A stretch of 64,000 bases of DNA from Balneicella halophila (GCF_003096835.1 NZ_QENZ01000003.1:806001-870000); one strand, 5' to 3'; counted from the stretch's first letter, positions 55,639 through 64,000 are shown. Numbers and translations are program-made. Notes: generated by a model not told the origin, from the sequence alone.

Positions 55639-57621
55639 ATGAAATATACTTTATCTAATCAGTTACCGGATTACCCAAAATTTCAAGAAGGTATTCGTCG
55701 TGCACCAGACAGAGGCTATCGCCTTACTCCTGCACAAACTAAGTTAGCATTACAAAATGCCTTACGTTATATCCCTATAGAATTGCATGAAAAATTAGCA
55801 CCTGAATTTTTGGAGGAGCTAAAAACTCGAGGTAAGATTTACGGTTACCGCTATCGTCCTGAGGGAGACTTAAAAGCAAAACCTATTGATCAATACAAAG
55901 GAAAATGTGTAGAAGGGAAAGCATTTCAAGTGATGATAGATAATAATCTTTGCTTTGATATTGCGTTATATCCTTACGAATTGGTAACTTATGGGGAGAC
56001 CGGTCAGGTTTGCCAAAACTGGATGCAATTTCGTTTGATAAAAATGTATTTAGAAGAATTGACGCAAGACCAAACTTTGGTGATTGAAAGTGGACATCCG
56101 CTGGGATTATTCAAATCAAAGCCCGATGCTCCTCGTGTGATTATTACCAACTCTATGATGATAGGTCAGTTTGATAATTTGACCGATTGGGAAATTGCAG
56201 CACAAATGGGTGTAGCCAATTACGGACAAATGACTGCAGGCGGTTGGATGTATATTGGACCACAAGGTATTGTTCACGGAACATTTAATACATTGCTCAA
56301 TGCTGGTAGAATGAAGTTAGGTATTCCTCAAGATGGAGATTTACGCGGACACTTATTTGTATCTTCAGGTTTAGGAGGAATGAGTGGAGCTCAACCTAAA
56401 GCGGCAGATATTGCAGGAGCAGCATCTATTGTAGCTGAGGTGGATTACTCACGTATCGAAACACGGAAGACTCAAGGTTGGGTACACGAAGTGACTGAAG
56501 ATATACAGCAAGCATTTACATGGGCACAAGAAGCTATGGATAAAAAAGAGCCTATTTCTATTGCTTATCATGGAAATATTGTGGATTTATTAGAGTATGC
56601 TGATAAAAATGATATTAAGATTGAATTGTTAAGTGACCAAACTTCTTGTCACGAACCCTATACCGGAGGCTATTGTCCGGCAGGAATATCTTTTGATAAA
56701 CGCACACGCCTGTTGAAAGAAGACCGTGTACAATTCACAAAGTTAGTGAATGACACTCTTGTTCGTCATTTTAACGTAGTGAAAAGTTTAGTTTCTAAGG
56801 GAACTTACTTCTTTGACTACGGAAATTCTTTCATGAAAGCAGTGTATGATGCAGGTGTTAAAGAAATCTCTAAGAATGGTGTTGACGATAAAGACGGATT
56901 TATATTCCCTTCTTATGTAGAAGATATTATGGGACCTGAGCTGTTTGATTATGGTTATGGTCCATTCCGTTGGGTTTGTTTGAGTGGCAAGCATGAAGAC
57001 TTAGTAAAAACAGATAAAGCTGCGATGGATTGTATTGATCCTGAGCGTAGGGGACAAGATAAAGACAATTGGATTTGGATACGTGATGCAGAGGAAAATC
57101 AATTGGTGGTTGGTACACAAGCACGAATCCTTTACCAAGATGCACTTGGGCGCATGAATATTGCGTTGAAGTTTAATGAAATGGTTCGTAATGGAGAGGT
57201 AGGACCTATCATGCTAGGCCGCGACCACCACGACGTTTCGGGAACAGATTCACCTTTCCGTGAAACCTCTAACATAAAAGACGGCAGTAATGTGATGGCA
57301 GATATGGCAGTACAATGTTTTGCTGGTAACTGTGCACGTGGAATGAGCTTAGTGGCGCTTCACAACGGAGGTGGAGTAGGAATAGGAAAAGCGGTAAACG
57401 GTGGTTTTGGTATGGTTTGCGATGGTAGCGAGCGAGTGGATGAGATTTTACGTTCATCAATGCTTTGGGACGTAATGGGAGGTGTCGCAAGACGCTCGTG
57501 GGCGCGTAACGAAAACGCAATGTCAACCGTTGAGGAATTCAACGACTCTCACAGCGAACATTACCACATCACGGAACCTTATTTGGTCAATGAGAAAATT
57601 CTAAAAGATTTGGATTTGTAA
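55639..57621 (+). CDS. hutU: Urocanate hydratase
   Basis: A 660-residue enzyme of histidine breakdown that converts urocanate to imidazolonepropionate with bound NAD. Diagnostic segments are GYRYRPEGDLKAKP, GQMTAGGWMYIGPQGIVHGTFNT, SSGLGGMSGAQPKAADIAG, SDQTSCHEPYTGGYCPAGISF and the C-terminal FAGNCARGMSLVALHNGGGVGIG. At 660 residues it belongs to the longer subgroup (the classical form is about 555). ftcD, acting two steps later, is 4 kb away on the other strand; hutH and hutI are not in the window. Confidence 0.95.
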   Translation: MKYTLSNQLPDYPKFQEGIRRAPDRGYRLTPAQTKLALQNALRYIPIELHEKLAPEFLEELKTRGKIYGYRYRPEGDLKAKPIDQYKGKCVEGKAFQVMIDNNLCFDIALYPYELVTYGETGQVCQNWMQFRLIKMYLEELTQDQTLVIESGHPLGLFKSKPDAPRVIITNSMMIGQFDNLTDWEIAAQMGVANYGQMTAGGWMYIGPQGIVHGTFNTLLNAGRMKLGIPQDGDLRGHLFVSSGLGGMSGAQPKAADIAGAASIVAEVDYSRIETRKTQGWVHEVTEDIQQAFTWAQEAMDKKEPISIAYHGNIVDLLEYADKNDIKIELLSDQTSCHEPYTGGYCPAGISFDKRTRLLKEDRVQFTKLVNDTLVRHFNVVKSLVSKGTYFFDYGNSFMKAVYDAGVKEISKNGVDDKDGFIFPSYVEDIMGPELFDYGYGPFRWVCLSGKHEDLVKTDKAAMDCIDPERRGQDKDNWIWIRDAEENQLVVGTQARILYQDALGRMNIALKFNEMVRNGEVGPIMLGRDHHDVSGTDSPFRETSNIKDGSNVMADMAVQCFAGNCARGMSLVALHNGGGVGIGKAVNGGFGMVCDGSERVDEILRSSMLWDVMGGVARRSWARNENAMSTVEEFNDSHSEHYHITEPYLVNEKILKDLDL

Positions 57622-57644
57622 CAAGTGCTAGTCATTTCGAGTAT

Positions 57645-57667
57645 TTTTCAGACTTTTAGGCTGAAAA
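57645..57667. other. Hairpin in the hutU 3' region
   Basis: TTTTCAG (57645-57651) pairs with CTGAAAA (57661-57667), and looser pairing extends outwards (ATTTCGAG with CGAGAAAT). There is no T-run; the main terminator lies downstream at 57693. Confidence 0.45.
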
Positions 57668-57692
57668 TTTATCGAGAAATTAAGAATAAAGT

Positions 57693-57727
57693 AAAAGCCT
57701 GTATGCGTTTAGTGTACAGGCTTTTTA
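57693..57727 (+). terminator. Terminator of hutU
   Basis: AAAAGCCTGTA (57693-57703) pairs with TACAGGCTTTT (57715-57725) and continues into T residues. It separates hutU from the next gene. Confidence 0.88.
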
Positions 57728-57820
57728 AGGTTTAAAATTGTTAGGATGTAATTTGTTAAAATCATTAGTTCTTTGCAATTTCGTAAATTATAAATATTAA
57801 TAGAGATATGAATTAACCCA

Positions 57821-58939
57821 ATGTATTTAATTAATAAAGAACAAAATAAAGTAACTAAATTAAAGCAAAAGAAATTTTCGGAATTGAGATTCCGAGAGCG
57901 TGACCATTTGCAGGAATGGATAGCAAATAATCCATCAACTTTAGGTGAAGAACTTTTAATAATCCAAAAAGAATTTAGTGGTTTCAGTGAAACAAACGAA
58001 CGGCTAGACTTGCTAGCTTTGGACAAATTTGGAAATATAGTTGTCATTGAAAATAAACTTGACGATTCGGGTAAAGATGTAACTTGGCAAGCAATTAAAT
58101 ATGCTTCTTATTGTGCAAGTTTAACTAAGCAAGACATAATTAAAATTTATCAAGATTTTTTAGGTAGTTCTGCAATCGCCCAAGAAAATCTGAGCGACTT
58201 TTTTGATGGTAGAGAATTATCGGAAATTGTTTTAAATCAGGGATTAAATTCCCAACGACTAATTTTAGTAGCAGCTAATTTTAGAAAAGAAGTGACTTCC
58301 TCTGTTCTTTGGTTACTTAACTTCAAGGTTAGGCTTCAGTGTTTTAAGGTTACACCTTTTGCTTATGGAGAACAGCTATTTTTAAATTTTGAACAGATAT
58401 TACCTACTAAAGAGACAGAGGACTTTTCAATCAGTATATCTACAAAAGCACAAGAAGAAATTGAAGTGCAAGAAACTTTAAAGAACAGACATCATTTTCG
58501 ACTCAAATTTTGGGAAAATTTCATTAATTTTAGCAATAAAAAAAATAGCCTTTTTTCTAACAACTCGCCGTCCAAAGAAAGTTGGATTGGAAAAGGAATT
58601 GGAATGAGTGGAGTTAATATGAACATAGTAGTAAGTAACTCATATTGTAGGAGTGAAATCATAATTAATAGAGGAAGTAAAGAAGAAAATAAAGAATTAT
58701 TTGATTTTCTTTATCAGATGAAAGATATTGTAGAAAATGATTTTGGTGCAGAATTAACTTGGGAAAGAATGGAAGATAACGTTACTTCTCGTATCAAATA
58801 TCAACACGATGGAGTGAGTTATTTTGAAGAAGATGATTGGAAAATTATGAATGAGTTCTTAATTGATGCATCAGTTAGAATGGAGAATGCTTTCAAAGAA
58901 CCGATTAAAAAACTAAACGCATATTCAAAACGGAAATAA
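57821..58939 (+). CDS. DUF4268 protein with PD-(D/E)XK-like N-terminal domain
   Basis: A 372-residue protein. The N-terminal part resembles NucS-like restriction folds: RLDLLALDKFGNIVVIENKLD near residues 61-81 has the Asp and Glu-x-Lys of a PD-(D/E)XK nuclease, followed by QAIKYASYCASL. Residues about 240-360 match the general pattern of DUF4268 (FWENFINF, WIGKGIGMSGVNMNIVVSN, then an acidic WERMEDNVTSRI segment). I infer a nuclease or nuclease-like role. It stands alone between terminators, without a methyltransferase or other defence gene adjacent. Confidence 0.8.
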   Translation: MYLINKEQNKVTKLKQKKFSELRFRERDHLQEWIANNPSTLGEELLIIQKEFSGFSETNERLDLLALDKFGNIVVIENKLDDSGKDVTWQAIKYASYCASLTKQDIIKIYQDFLGSSAIAQENLSDFFDGRELSEIVLNQGLNSQRLILVAANFRKEVTSSVLWLLNFKVRLQCFKVTPFAYGEQLFLNFEQILPTKETEDFSISISTKAQEEIEVQETLKNRHHFRLKFWENFINFSNKKNSLFSNNSPSKESWIGKGIGMSGVNMNIVVSNSYCRSEIIINRGSKEENKELFDFLYQMKDIVENDFGAELTWERMEDNVTSRIKYQHDGVSYFEEDDWKIMNEFLIDASVRMENAFKEPIKKLNAYSKRK

Positions 58940-59129
58940 GATATAAGTTGCCAATGTTTATTATATATTGGCAATAGTTTGTATTTAATGATTTTAACAA
59001 ATTAAAGCTAAAGATATTCAATGAATATTATGTCGCTACCTAAATATAATAATACAAAATTTCTGTTTAGGCGTATAATTTCATCCTTTCTTTTCTTATT
59101 GATTATTTCTCAACTTGACCTTTCAAACC

Positions 59130-59162
59130 AAAAAAAGAGAAACCATTTTTAATGATTTCTCT
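59130..59162 (-). terminator. Terminator of tRNA-Arg
   Basis: AGAGAAACCATT (59136-59147) pairs with AATGATTTCTCT (59151-59162) with one mismatch. On the minus strand it is followed by a run of T, 17 bp after the tRNA. Confidence 0.8.
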
Positions 59163-59178
59163 TTTCGAATTTTAACTG

Positions 59179-59252
59179 TGAACACGGAGGGATTCGAACC
59201 CCCAACCTCTTGGGCCGTAACCAAGTGCACTATCCAGTTATGCTACGCGTCC
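59179..59252 (-). tRNA. tRNA-Arg (ACG anticodon)
   Basis: A 74-nt gene on the minus strand. The acceptor stem GGACGCG pairs with CGTGTTC using two G-U pairs. The anticodon stem CTTGG/CCAAG encloses TTACGGC, giving ACG; T-loop is TTCGAAT and the discriminator is A. CCA is not encoded. A34 is the expected target of the TadA at 21320. Confidence 0.96.
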
Positions 59253-59267
59253 ATTTGATTTCGGGTG

Positions 59268-59275
59268 CAAAGATA
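59268..59275 (-). promoter_or_regulatory. -7 promoter element of tRNA-Arg
   Basis: TATCTTTG on the minus strand, 15 bp before the mature 5' end. A TTTG lies only 15 bases further upstream, shorter than the usual 19-20. Confidence 0.6.
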
Positions 59276-59313
59276 CGAATATTATCATATCAAAAAAAGA
59301 AAATATCGTTTTT

Positions 59314-60282
59314 TTATTCAAAAATAACAGGAATGCTGTCAGTTGACAAACTATCTATAACGGGGCTTACAGGTTCGCTGATAGTTTCTGAAGCATTCAA
59401 AGGGGCATAGTCTGTTGCAAAGGCTAAAACCAAGACTAACAAAAGTGGTAATACTAAAGAAACTTTTGTCTTTCGCCATAGTGGAGATTTTGATTTAGCT
59501 AGCATTTTAATTCTATTCTTTAATGCTGTTGCTGCAAAGTTGCTCGCTTCTGCAAAGCTGTGTCCATCTAAGGTATAGTTCAGCAAGTGTTGTTGGTAAA
59601 CAATAGTATCCATTCCTTGCTCAATCAAGCTGTAATCCGTTTGGTATTCGTGAATTTCTTTCAGCTTCCGTTTTATTGACCACACAAATGGATTGAACCA
59701 AAAGATACAACTCCACACCTCCAAAAGAAAACTTTCAATCGTATGCCCTTGCTTGATGTGTTCAATTTCGTGCTTCCAAATAACTTTAAAATCAGGAGCA
59801 TTCAATTCTTCTTTATTTACATAAATGATGTTCCAAAATGAAAATGCAGTAAACGGCTTATTGTGCACGAAAAGGCGTACTCCATCTTTACGGTATTTTT
59901 TTGATACTCTATGTAATGAAGTAATTTGATACAGGAATACAAAGACACGAATTGAAAACACAAATATTCCAATATAATATACTTTCTCAATAATATTAGG
60001 CCAGCTAAAAGGGGAGGCTTTACCATAGATAATCACTTCATCTAATAAATAAACAAAGAAAAATTCTTTTGTGCCATCGACTAAAGTATAGAAAAAACTT
60101 TCCGGTGTAGATACGCCTATCGGTATAGTAATTTGGATTAAAGGAATCAAAGCAGAAAGAAGCAATATAGCCAAAAGGTAAATCCTGTTCAGTCGGAAGA
60201 AAGTTTCTTTCCTGAGCAGAAAATAGTAGAGTCCGTATAAAAGACCGCTACATATGAGTGTTTTGACGATGAAGGCTATCAT
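59314..60282 (-). CDS. BlaR1/MecR1-type M56 membrane metallopeptidase
   Basis: A 322-residue protein with three or four N-terminal membrane helices (residues 1-20, 33-55, 95-115). The zinc site HEIEH lies in WKHEIEHIKQGHTIESFLLEVWSCIFWFNPFVW. A further hydrophobic helix lies near 285-300 (VSLVLPLLLVLVLAFA). It lacks a penicillin-sensor or TonB-like domain, so it is a short form. In classical systems this peptidase inactivates the BlaI repressor encoded next to it, here 35 bp upstream. The inducing signal is unknown. Confidence 0.92.
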   Translation of the reverse strand: MIAFIVKTLICSGLLYGLYYFLLRKETFFRLNRIYLLAILLLSALIPLIQITIPIGVSTPESFFYTLVDGTKEFFFVYLLDEVIIYGKASPFSWPNIIEKVYYIGIFVFSIRVFVFLYQITSLHRVSKKYRKDGVRLFVHNKPFTAFSFWNIIYVNKEELNAPDFKVIWKHEIEHIKQGHTIESFLLEVWSCIFWFNPFVWSIKRKLKEIHEYQTDYSLIEQGMDTIVYQQHLLNYTLDGHSFAEASNFAATALKNRIKMLAKSKSPLWRKTKVSLVLPLLLVLVLAFATDYAPLNASETISEPVSPVIDSLSTDSIPVIFE

Positions 60283-60317
60283 GATTCCTTACTTAATTTG
60301 AGCTGTGTAATAATGCG

Positions 60318-60692
60318 TTATTTCTTTTGTTCTTTGAGTTGTTTATCAATCAATGCCTGTATTTCTTCCAATTCATTTACGCTAATTTCTTTATTGTTTG
60401 CAAAAAAAGAAACCATGTTTTGAAAAGAATTTGAAAAATAATCTTTGACGAAATGCTTTACAAAGGCTTTCTTGTAATTGTCTTTAGCAATAATAGGATA
60501 GTAGAGATGACTCTTGCCACAAGCTTCATGCGACACGAATCCCTTTCGCTCTAAGATGCGCACAATCGTAGAAACGGTATTGTATGCTGGTTTAGGTTCA
60601 GGTAATTGTTCAATAATATTTTTTACGTAGGCTTTTTCTAACTTCCAAAGCTCTTGCATGATTTGCTCTTCTGCTTTCGTCAACTCTTTCAT
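60318..60692 (-). CDS. BlaI/MecI-family transcriptional repressor
   Basis: 124 residues from the ATG at 60692 (MKELTKAEEQIMQELWKLEKAYVKNII); an ATG three codons upstream at 60701 is possible. The winged helix includes KPAYNTVSTIVRILERKGFVSHEACGKSHLYYP, the recognition region. The C-terminal half is a helical dimerisation domain. It pairs with the M56 gene downstream. The palindrome at 60727 is a likely operator. Confidence 0.93.
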   Translation of the reverse strand: MKELTKAEEQIMQELWKLEKAYVKNIIEQLPEPKPAYNTVSTIVRILERKGFVSHEACGKSHLYYPIIAKDNYKKAFVKHFVKDYFSNSFQNMVSFFANNKEISVNELEEIQALIDKQLKEQKK

Positions 60693-60726
60693 GATATCCA
60701 ATTTTAAAAACTTTCTACTAATTTAT

Positions 60727-60742
60727 AACTAAAAATTTAGTT
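60727..60742. promoter_or_regulatory. Candidate BlaI-type operator
   Basis: AACTAAA and TTTAGTT flank a 2-base centre, a 7-bp inverted repeat 35 bp upstream of the repressor ATG. It also lies close to the end of the S1/P1 nuclease gene. Autorepression is the inference. Confidence 0.5.
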
Positions 60743-60756
60743 TTCCAAATATTTAA

Positions 60757-61524
60757 TTAAAAAATATCATTCAAAACACCTGCCAGGCGGATTCCTGCTT
60801 TGTGTAATTGATGTCTTAAGGTTTCAAAATAATCATACATATACCGGTAGCCTAAGTCCTCATCTTGCTCAGCTGAAGCGTAAACCATCGCCGTAGTAGT
60901 TCGCATTTCCTCTGTCCATGTTAGCATGTCGCCTTTTTGCCATTCCTTGCGAACTTTACGGGAGATTTTGGGCATGTTTTCTGCCAATTCAGAATAACTC
61001 ATTCGGTACGATGATATCATATTCTCATCCCAAACACGATGCAGGTTAGACTTTCTTCCGAACCATTTTACTTTGATGTCATTACCACCACGGTCTTCAG
61101 CACGTCCTATGTGAAGCGGTTGGTGAGCATCACCGACTAAGTGAACCAATATCTTCAGACAAAAGCGTTTATCCTCTACAGAGGATGATTTATCTTTTAA
61201 TGTAGCTACACAATGGTTAAAAGCGGTAACTAGATCTCCTTTAGGGTTTTTTATGCTTTGCAGGTATGTTTCTCCGTCTTTCATATTTACATAATGCCAG
61301 GTATAGGAGAAGTCATAGGCTTTATCTGATTTAATATCATCCCCGTAAGTGGAAACCAGTACTAAATTTTCGTCACCCAATAGTTTCTTGATAGCACGTT
61401 TTGCTCGGCAATTCAAATGCTCTTGTGCAATGGCAGAAACCGCACGGTGTCCTGTTGGTCCATAAGCCCAAAGTGATAGTGCAGAGCCTATAAATAGAAC
61501 CGAAATAATTATCTTTTTCATCAT
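60757..61524 (-). CDS. S1/P1-type zinc nuclease, secreted
   Basis: 255 residues from the ATG at 61524; an ATG at 61536 would leave almost no leader after the -7 element at 61548. A signal peptide precedes the mature YGPTGHRAVSAIAQEHL. Family zinc ligands are visible: GHR His, Asp in TYGDDIKSD, WHYVN His, HLVGDAHQPLH and the GGNDIKVKW Asp. In P1 nuclease the mature N-terminus is Trp and binds zinc; here Tyr is aligned at that place, with Trp two residues earlier. It would degrade extracellular single-stranded nucleic acid. Confidence 0.9.
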   Translation of the reverse strand: MMKKIIISVLFIGSALSLWAYGPTGHRAVSAIAQEHLNCRAKRAIKKLLGDENLVLVSTYGDDIKSDKAYDFSYTWHYVNMKDGETYLQSIKNPKGDLVTAFNHCVATLKDKSSSVEDKRFCLKILVHLVGDAHQPLHIGRAEDRGGNDIKVKWFGRKSNLHRVWDENMISSYRMSYSELAENMPKISRKVRKEWQKGDMLTWTEEMRTTTAMVYASAEQDEDLGYRYMYDYFETLRHQLHKAGIRLAGVLNDIF

Positions 61525-61547
61525 AATTTTAAACATTGATTTAAGTA

Positions 61548-61555
61548 CAAATATA
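61548..61555 (-). promoter_or_regulatory. -7 promoter element of the S1/P1 nuclease gene
   Basis: TATATTTG on the minus strand matches TAnnTTTG, 23 bp upstream of the ATG at 61524. Confidence 0.5.
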
Positions 61556-61610
61556 GAAAAAGGGAAGCTAATAGACCTCCCTTCTTAGATTATATAAAAT
61601 GGAATGTTAA

Positions 61611-63296
61611 TTATTCAGATAATTTTCCTTCAGCAATATCAAGAATAATTTTTTCCATATTTACGGTATCCTCTGCAATTTTCTTTGCCTCACCTAACAT
61701 TTTCTCAACGATTTTGATATCCTCAACATCTTTTAAGTTAACTTGTACGTTTAGGTAAGCTGCTAATACACCAGAGCGAGCGGCCAATGCACCTACTGCA
61801 GCATCCGTTACGGAATTTGGATTTCCTATTTCAGTCATCGCTTTGATAACTTCCATGCTGTCGTAGCAAAGTTGCATCGTTTTTAATGGCACTTCTGCGG
61901 CATAGATTGTCGCTTCTTGAATAGCTTGTTTGCGAGCTAGCTTTTCCTCATCAGTACTTTTAGGTAGTCCAAAAGCATTCATAATCGCGTTGAATGAATC
62001 TGTATCTTCATCTACTGCACGGAGCAGTGCCTGTTGGTAATGCTTTCCTTTTTCTGCCCAGTCAGAAAATTCTTCCCAACGGTCATCCCATCCTCTTTTA
62101 TGTGATGAAAGGTTAGCTACCATAGTTGCAAGAGATGCACCCAAAGCACCCATATATGCTGCTACGGAACCACCACCCGGAGCAGGTGATTCTGATGCGG
62201 TTTCTTCTGCAAAGCCTTGAACAGAGTAGTCCACCAATCGCTTCTTGTCCTCTTGCATCTTGTATTCAATAATCTTTTCTTCAGGATCGAATGGTGCTAA
62301 TTCATCAAGTCCCATTGTTTTTACAGCAATCTTAATCAATTCAGCATCAGATACACCCGTAGAACGTTTTTGTTTGCGCAAGAAGTAACGACCGGCCTCA
62401 AGCATTGCATCTAAAGGAATCAATCCTACAAGTTCAGAGCCAGTTACGCGGATACCTCTTTTTTGTGCTTTGTCACAAACTTCATCAAATGCTTTGTGGA
62501 TAGAAGTAACCGAGATATCTGTTAGGTTCATAGAGATTTGTGCTACGCCATATTCTTCAATAAACCAGCCGATAGCTTTCACAGATTTTAATGTTCCCGG
62601 CTCATTAATTGGGTTGCCTTTTTCGTCTCGAAGAATCTTTCCTGTCAACTTTCCGCCTTCGCGCTTCACACGACCACGTTCACGCACATCAAATGCAATG
62701 GCATTGGCACGGCGAGTAGAAGTTGTATTTAAGTTTACGTTGTAGGCAATGAGGAAGTTTCTGGCACCTACAGCTACGGCACCAAAATTAGGGTTAAATT
62801 CATCAGAACCGAAATCTGGTTTTCCAGCGTCTGTTTTTAATTTTTTAGCCAAACCTTCGTATTCACCAGAGCGAACTTTTGCTAAGTTTTTGCGCTCAGG
62901 AGTTAAAGCGGCAGACTCGTAGCAATATACTGCTAGACCTAATTCATCACCGACTTTTTTAGCCAATTTCCTAGCATATTCTACCGTTTCTTCCATAGAA
63001 ATATTAGCCACAGGAATGAATGGACAAACATCAGTAGCACCAAAACGTGGGTGTTCGCCTTTGTGCTTACTCATGTCTATCAATTCAGATGATTTTTTGA
63101 TAGCTTGGAAAGCGGCTTCAACAACTTCATCAGGCGTACCTACAAAAGTTACTACCGTACGGTTTGTCGCTTTGCCTGGATCTACGTCTAGCAAGCTCAC
63201 TCCATCTACTGCTTCAATAACATCAGTGATTTGTTTAATCACTTGCATATCATTCCCTTCACTAAAATTAGGAACACATTCTATAATCTTCTTCAT
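61611..63296 (-). CDS. ftcD: Bifunctional glutamate formimidoyltransferase/formimidoyl-THF cyclodeaminase
   Basis: A 561-residue two-domain enzyme of histidine breakdown that moves the formimino group from formiminoglutamate to tetrahydrofolate and then deaminates it. Residues 1 to about 300 are the transferase (ECVPNFSEGNDMQVI, DVDPGKATNRTVVTF, HKGEHPRFGATDVCPFIPV). Residues about 355-555 are the cyclodeaminase (ASESPAPGGGSVAAYMGALGASLATMVANLS). The fused form is as in animals and many Bacteroidota. It works with hutU in this window. Confidence 0.95.
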   Translation of the reverse strand: MKKIIECVPNFSEGNDMQVIKQITDVIEAVDGVSLLDVDPGKATNRTVVTFVGTPDEVVEAAFQAIKKSSELIDMSKHKGEHPRFGATDVCPFIPVANISMEETVEYARKLAKKVGDELGLAVYCYESAALTPERKNLAKVRSGEYEGLAKKLKTDAGKPDFGSDEFNPNFGAVAVGARNFLIAYNVNLNTTSTRRANAIAFDVRERGRVKREGGKLTGKILRDEKGNPINEPGTLKSVKAIGWFIEEYGVAQISMNLTDISVTSIHKAFDEVCDKAQKRGIRVTGSELVGLIPLDAMLEAGRYFLRKQKRSTGVSDAELIKIAVKTMGLDELAPFDPEEKIIEYKMQEDKKRLVDYSVQGFAEETASESPAPGGGSVAAYMGALGASLATMVANLSSHKRGWDDRWEEFSDWAEKGKHYQQALLRAVDEDTDSFNAIMNAFGLPKSTDEEKLARKQAIQEATIYAAEVPLKTMQLCYDSMEVIKAMTEIGNPNSVTDAAVGALAARSGVLAAYLNVQVNLKDVEDIKIVEKMLGEAKKIAEDTVNMEKIILDIAEGKLSE

Positions 63297-63334
63297 TTTA
63301 AAAACAATGTTTTATAGGTTACATATCATTGCTA

Positions 63335-63342
63335 CAAATGTA
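63335..63342 (-). promoter_or_regulatory. -7 promoter element of ftcD
   Basis: TACATTTG on the minus strand matches TAnnTTTG, 38 bp upstream of the ATG. Confidence 0.5.
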
Positions 63343-63558
63343 TGTTTATTATAGAGATTTTCCACATTTTTTAGGAAGGATTTTAGGAAAATATATTCGT
63401 ATGAAATTTTTATAAATTTCTAGTTCGTCCAATTCTATTTTATACAAGTTGGAACTATTTAATTGTTAAAAACTAATAAAAAATACGAGTGTTTGCTTGA
63501 AAGAAATTATCTTTAAAATGGATTAGTATAGATCTATTAAAATTAAAATCAATTAAAA

Positions 63559-64000
63559 ATGATGAAACGTTTATTTATTTTATCAGCTTTTTTATTCCTT
63601 TCTCTGGCTTTACGAGCTGAGGATAAGGTGTATAAAGTTGAAAAACACACAGATGCAAATGGGTACAGTTACGAAACTGTAACTAACGACCCCACAGGCA
63701 CAAGAATCTACACATTAGAAAATGGCTTGAAAGTATATTTAAGTAAAAATGAGAATGCACCGCGTATTCAAACATACATTCCAGTGCGTACAGGTTCTAA
63801 TAATGATCCTGTTACCAATACCGGATTGGCTCACTACCTAGAGCATATGCTTTTTAAAGGTACTAGCAAGGTGGGTGCACTGGATTGGGGCTCAGAGAAA
63901 GAGTTATTACAACAAATTTCTGATTTGTATGAAGAGCACAAAGCGGAGCAAGATTTAGAAAAACGTAAAGAGATTTATAAAAAGATTGATTCGATTTCCC
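63559..64000 (+). CDS. M16-family zinc metallopeptidase, 5' part
   Basis: The gene runs off the end of the window; 147 codons are visible. A signal peptide ([20 protein letters not shown]) is followed by a short leader and the M16 fold: [20 protein letters not shown], then the inverted zinc motif H92-YL-E95-H96 in [14 protein letters not shown]. The insert after it ([21 protein letters not shown]) matches the large periplasmic PqqL-like group. An alternative ATG lies one codon downstream. TATCTTTA at 63508-63515, one base off consensus, may be its -7 element. Confidence 0.92.
   Translation, partial: MMKRLFILSAFLFLSLALRAEDKVYKVEKHTDANGYSYETVTNDPTGTRIYTLENGLKVYLSKNENAPRIQTYIPVRTGSNNDPVTNTGLAHYLEHMLFKGTSKVGALDWGSEKELLQQISDLYEEHKAEQDLEKRKEIYKKIDSIS

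Noticed and set aside
59210-59410. ORF of 66 codons on the plus strand
   Set aside because: It runs across the tRNA-Arg gene and the antisense 3' end of the M56 gene; no homology is visible.

Overview
The window is chromosomal DNA from a low-GC Bacteroidota, probably a Flavobacteriia- or Cytophagia-like lineage; I cannot place it further. Three lines of evidence agree. The promoter element TAnnTTTG, in several places with a TTTG or TTG 19-20 bases upstream, recurs before many genes. Shine-Dalgarno sequences are scarce. A giant secreted protein carries a C-terminal type IX secretion (gliding-motility-associated) sorting domain. Ribosomal protein L17 also carries a C-terminal helix-hairpin-helix tail of a kind I associate with this phylum.

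Layout. Bases 1-3546 are the end of the ribosomal protein/alpha operon (rpmJ partial, rpsM, rpsK, rpsD, rpoA, rplQ, terminator), followed by eno. Bases 4944-5500 are a gene-free island of short intergenic repeats. A PIN-PhoH protein precedes a long AT-rich gap, and then comes an 8.5-kb gene for a 2831-residue surface protein with four 102-aa repeats and three 112-aa DUF11-type repeats. Bases 15.9-31.2 kb are mostly housekeeping: rpsA, rnz, a PAP2 phosphatase, guaA, tadA, typA, a phosphodiesterase, map, ispD, an acyl-ACP thioesterase, a POT peptide transporter, ribF, greA, a HIT protein and tRNA-Ser.

Bases 31.3-44.6 kb are the accessory part. They hold an aldehyde dehydrogenase and SDR pair, an ECF-type sigma factor, a YceI protein, a decaying arsenic operon (arsR, arsC-like, acr3), an arylamine N-acetyltransferase, a broken SDR gene, and a stress cassette (App1-like phosphatase, MscS, ChaB, hemerythrin, DUF421 protein, large catalase). 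Three neighbouring genes in this stretch (arsC-like, acr3 and the SDR) contain five in-frame internal stops, and all five are TAG. TAG is also the normal stop of many intact core genes here, so I read this as gene decay with an odd bias rather than as a recoded genome.

Bases 44.7-64 kb return to core metabolism: gcvT, comB-hemC-hemB, HU, an RNA methyltransferase, a cysteine-free thioredoxin-fold protein, a serine hydrolase, coaD, dnaN, a DnaQ-like exonuclease, an FAH-family hydrolase, and histidine catabolism (hutU and, 4 kb away, ftcD). Also here are a DUF4268/PD-(D/E)XK-like protein, tRNA-Arg, a BlaI/M56 regulatory pair, an S1/P1 nuclease and the start of an M16 peptidase. I see no CRISPR array, insertion sequence, rRNA or prophage. 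I found no convincing new multi-gene system. The best leads are the TAG-interrupted cluster, the giant repeat protein, the composite intergenic repeat island and the DUF4268 protein.
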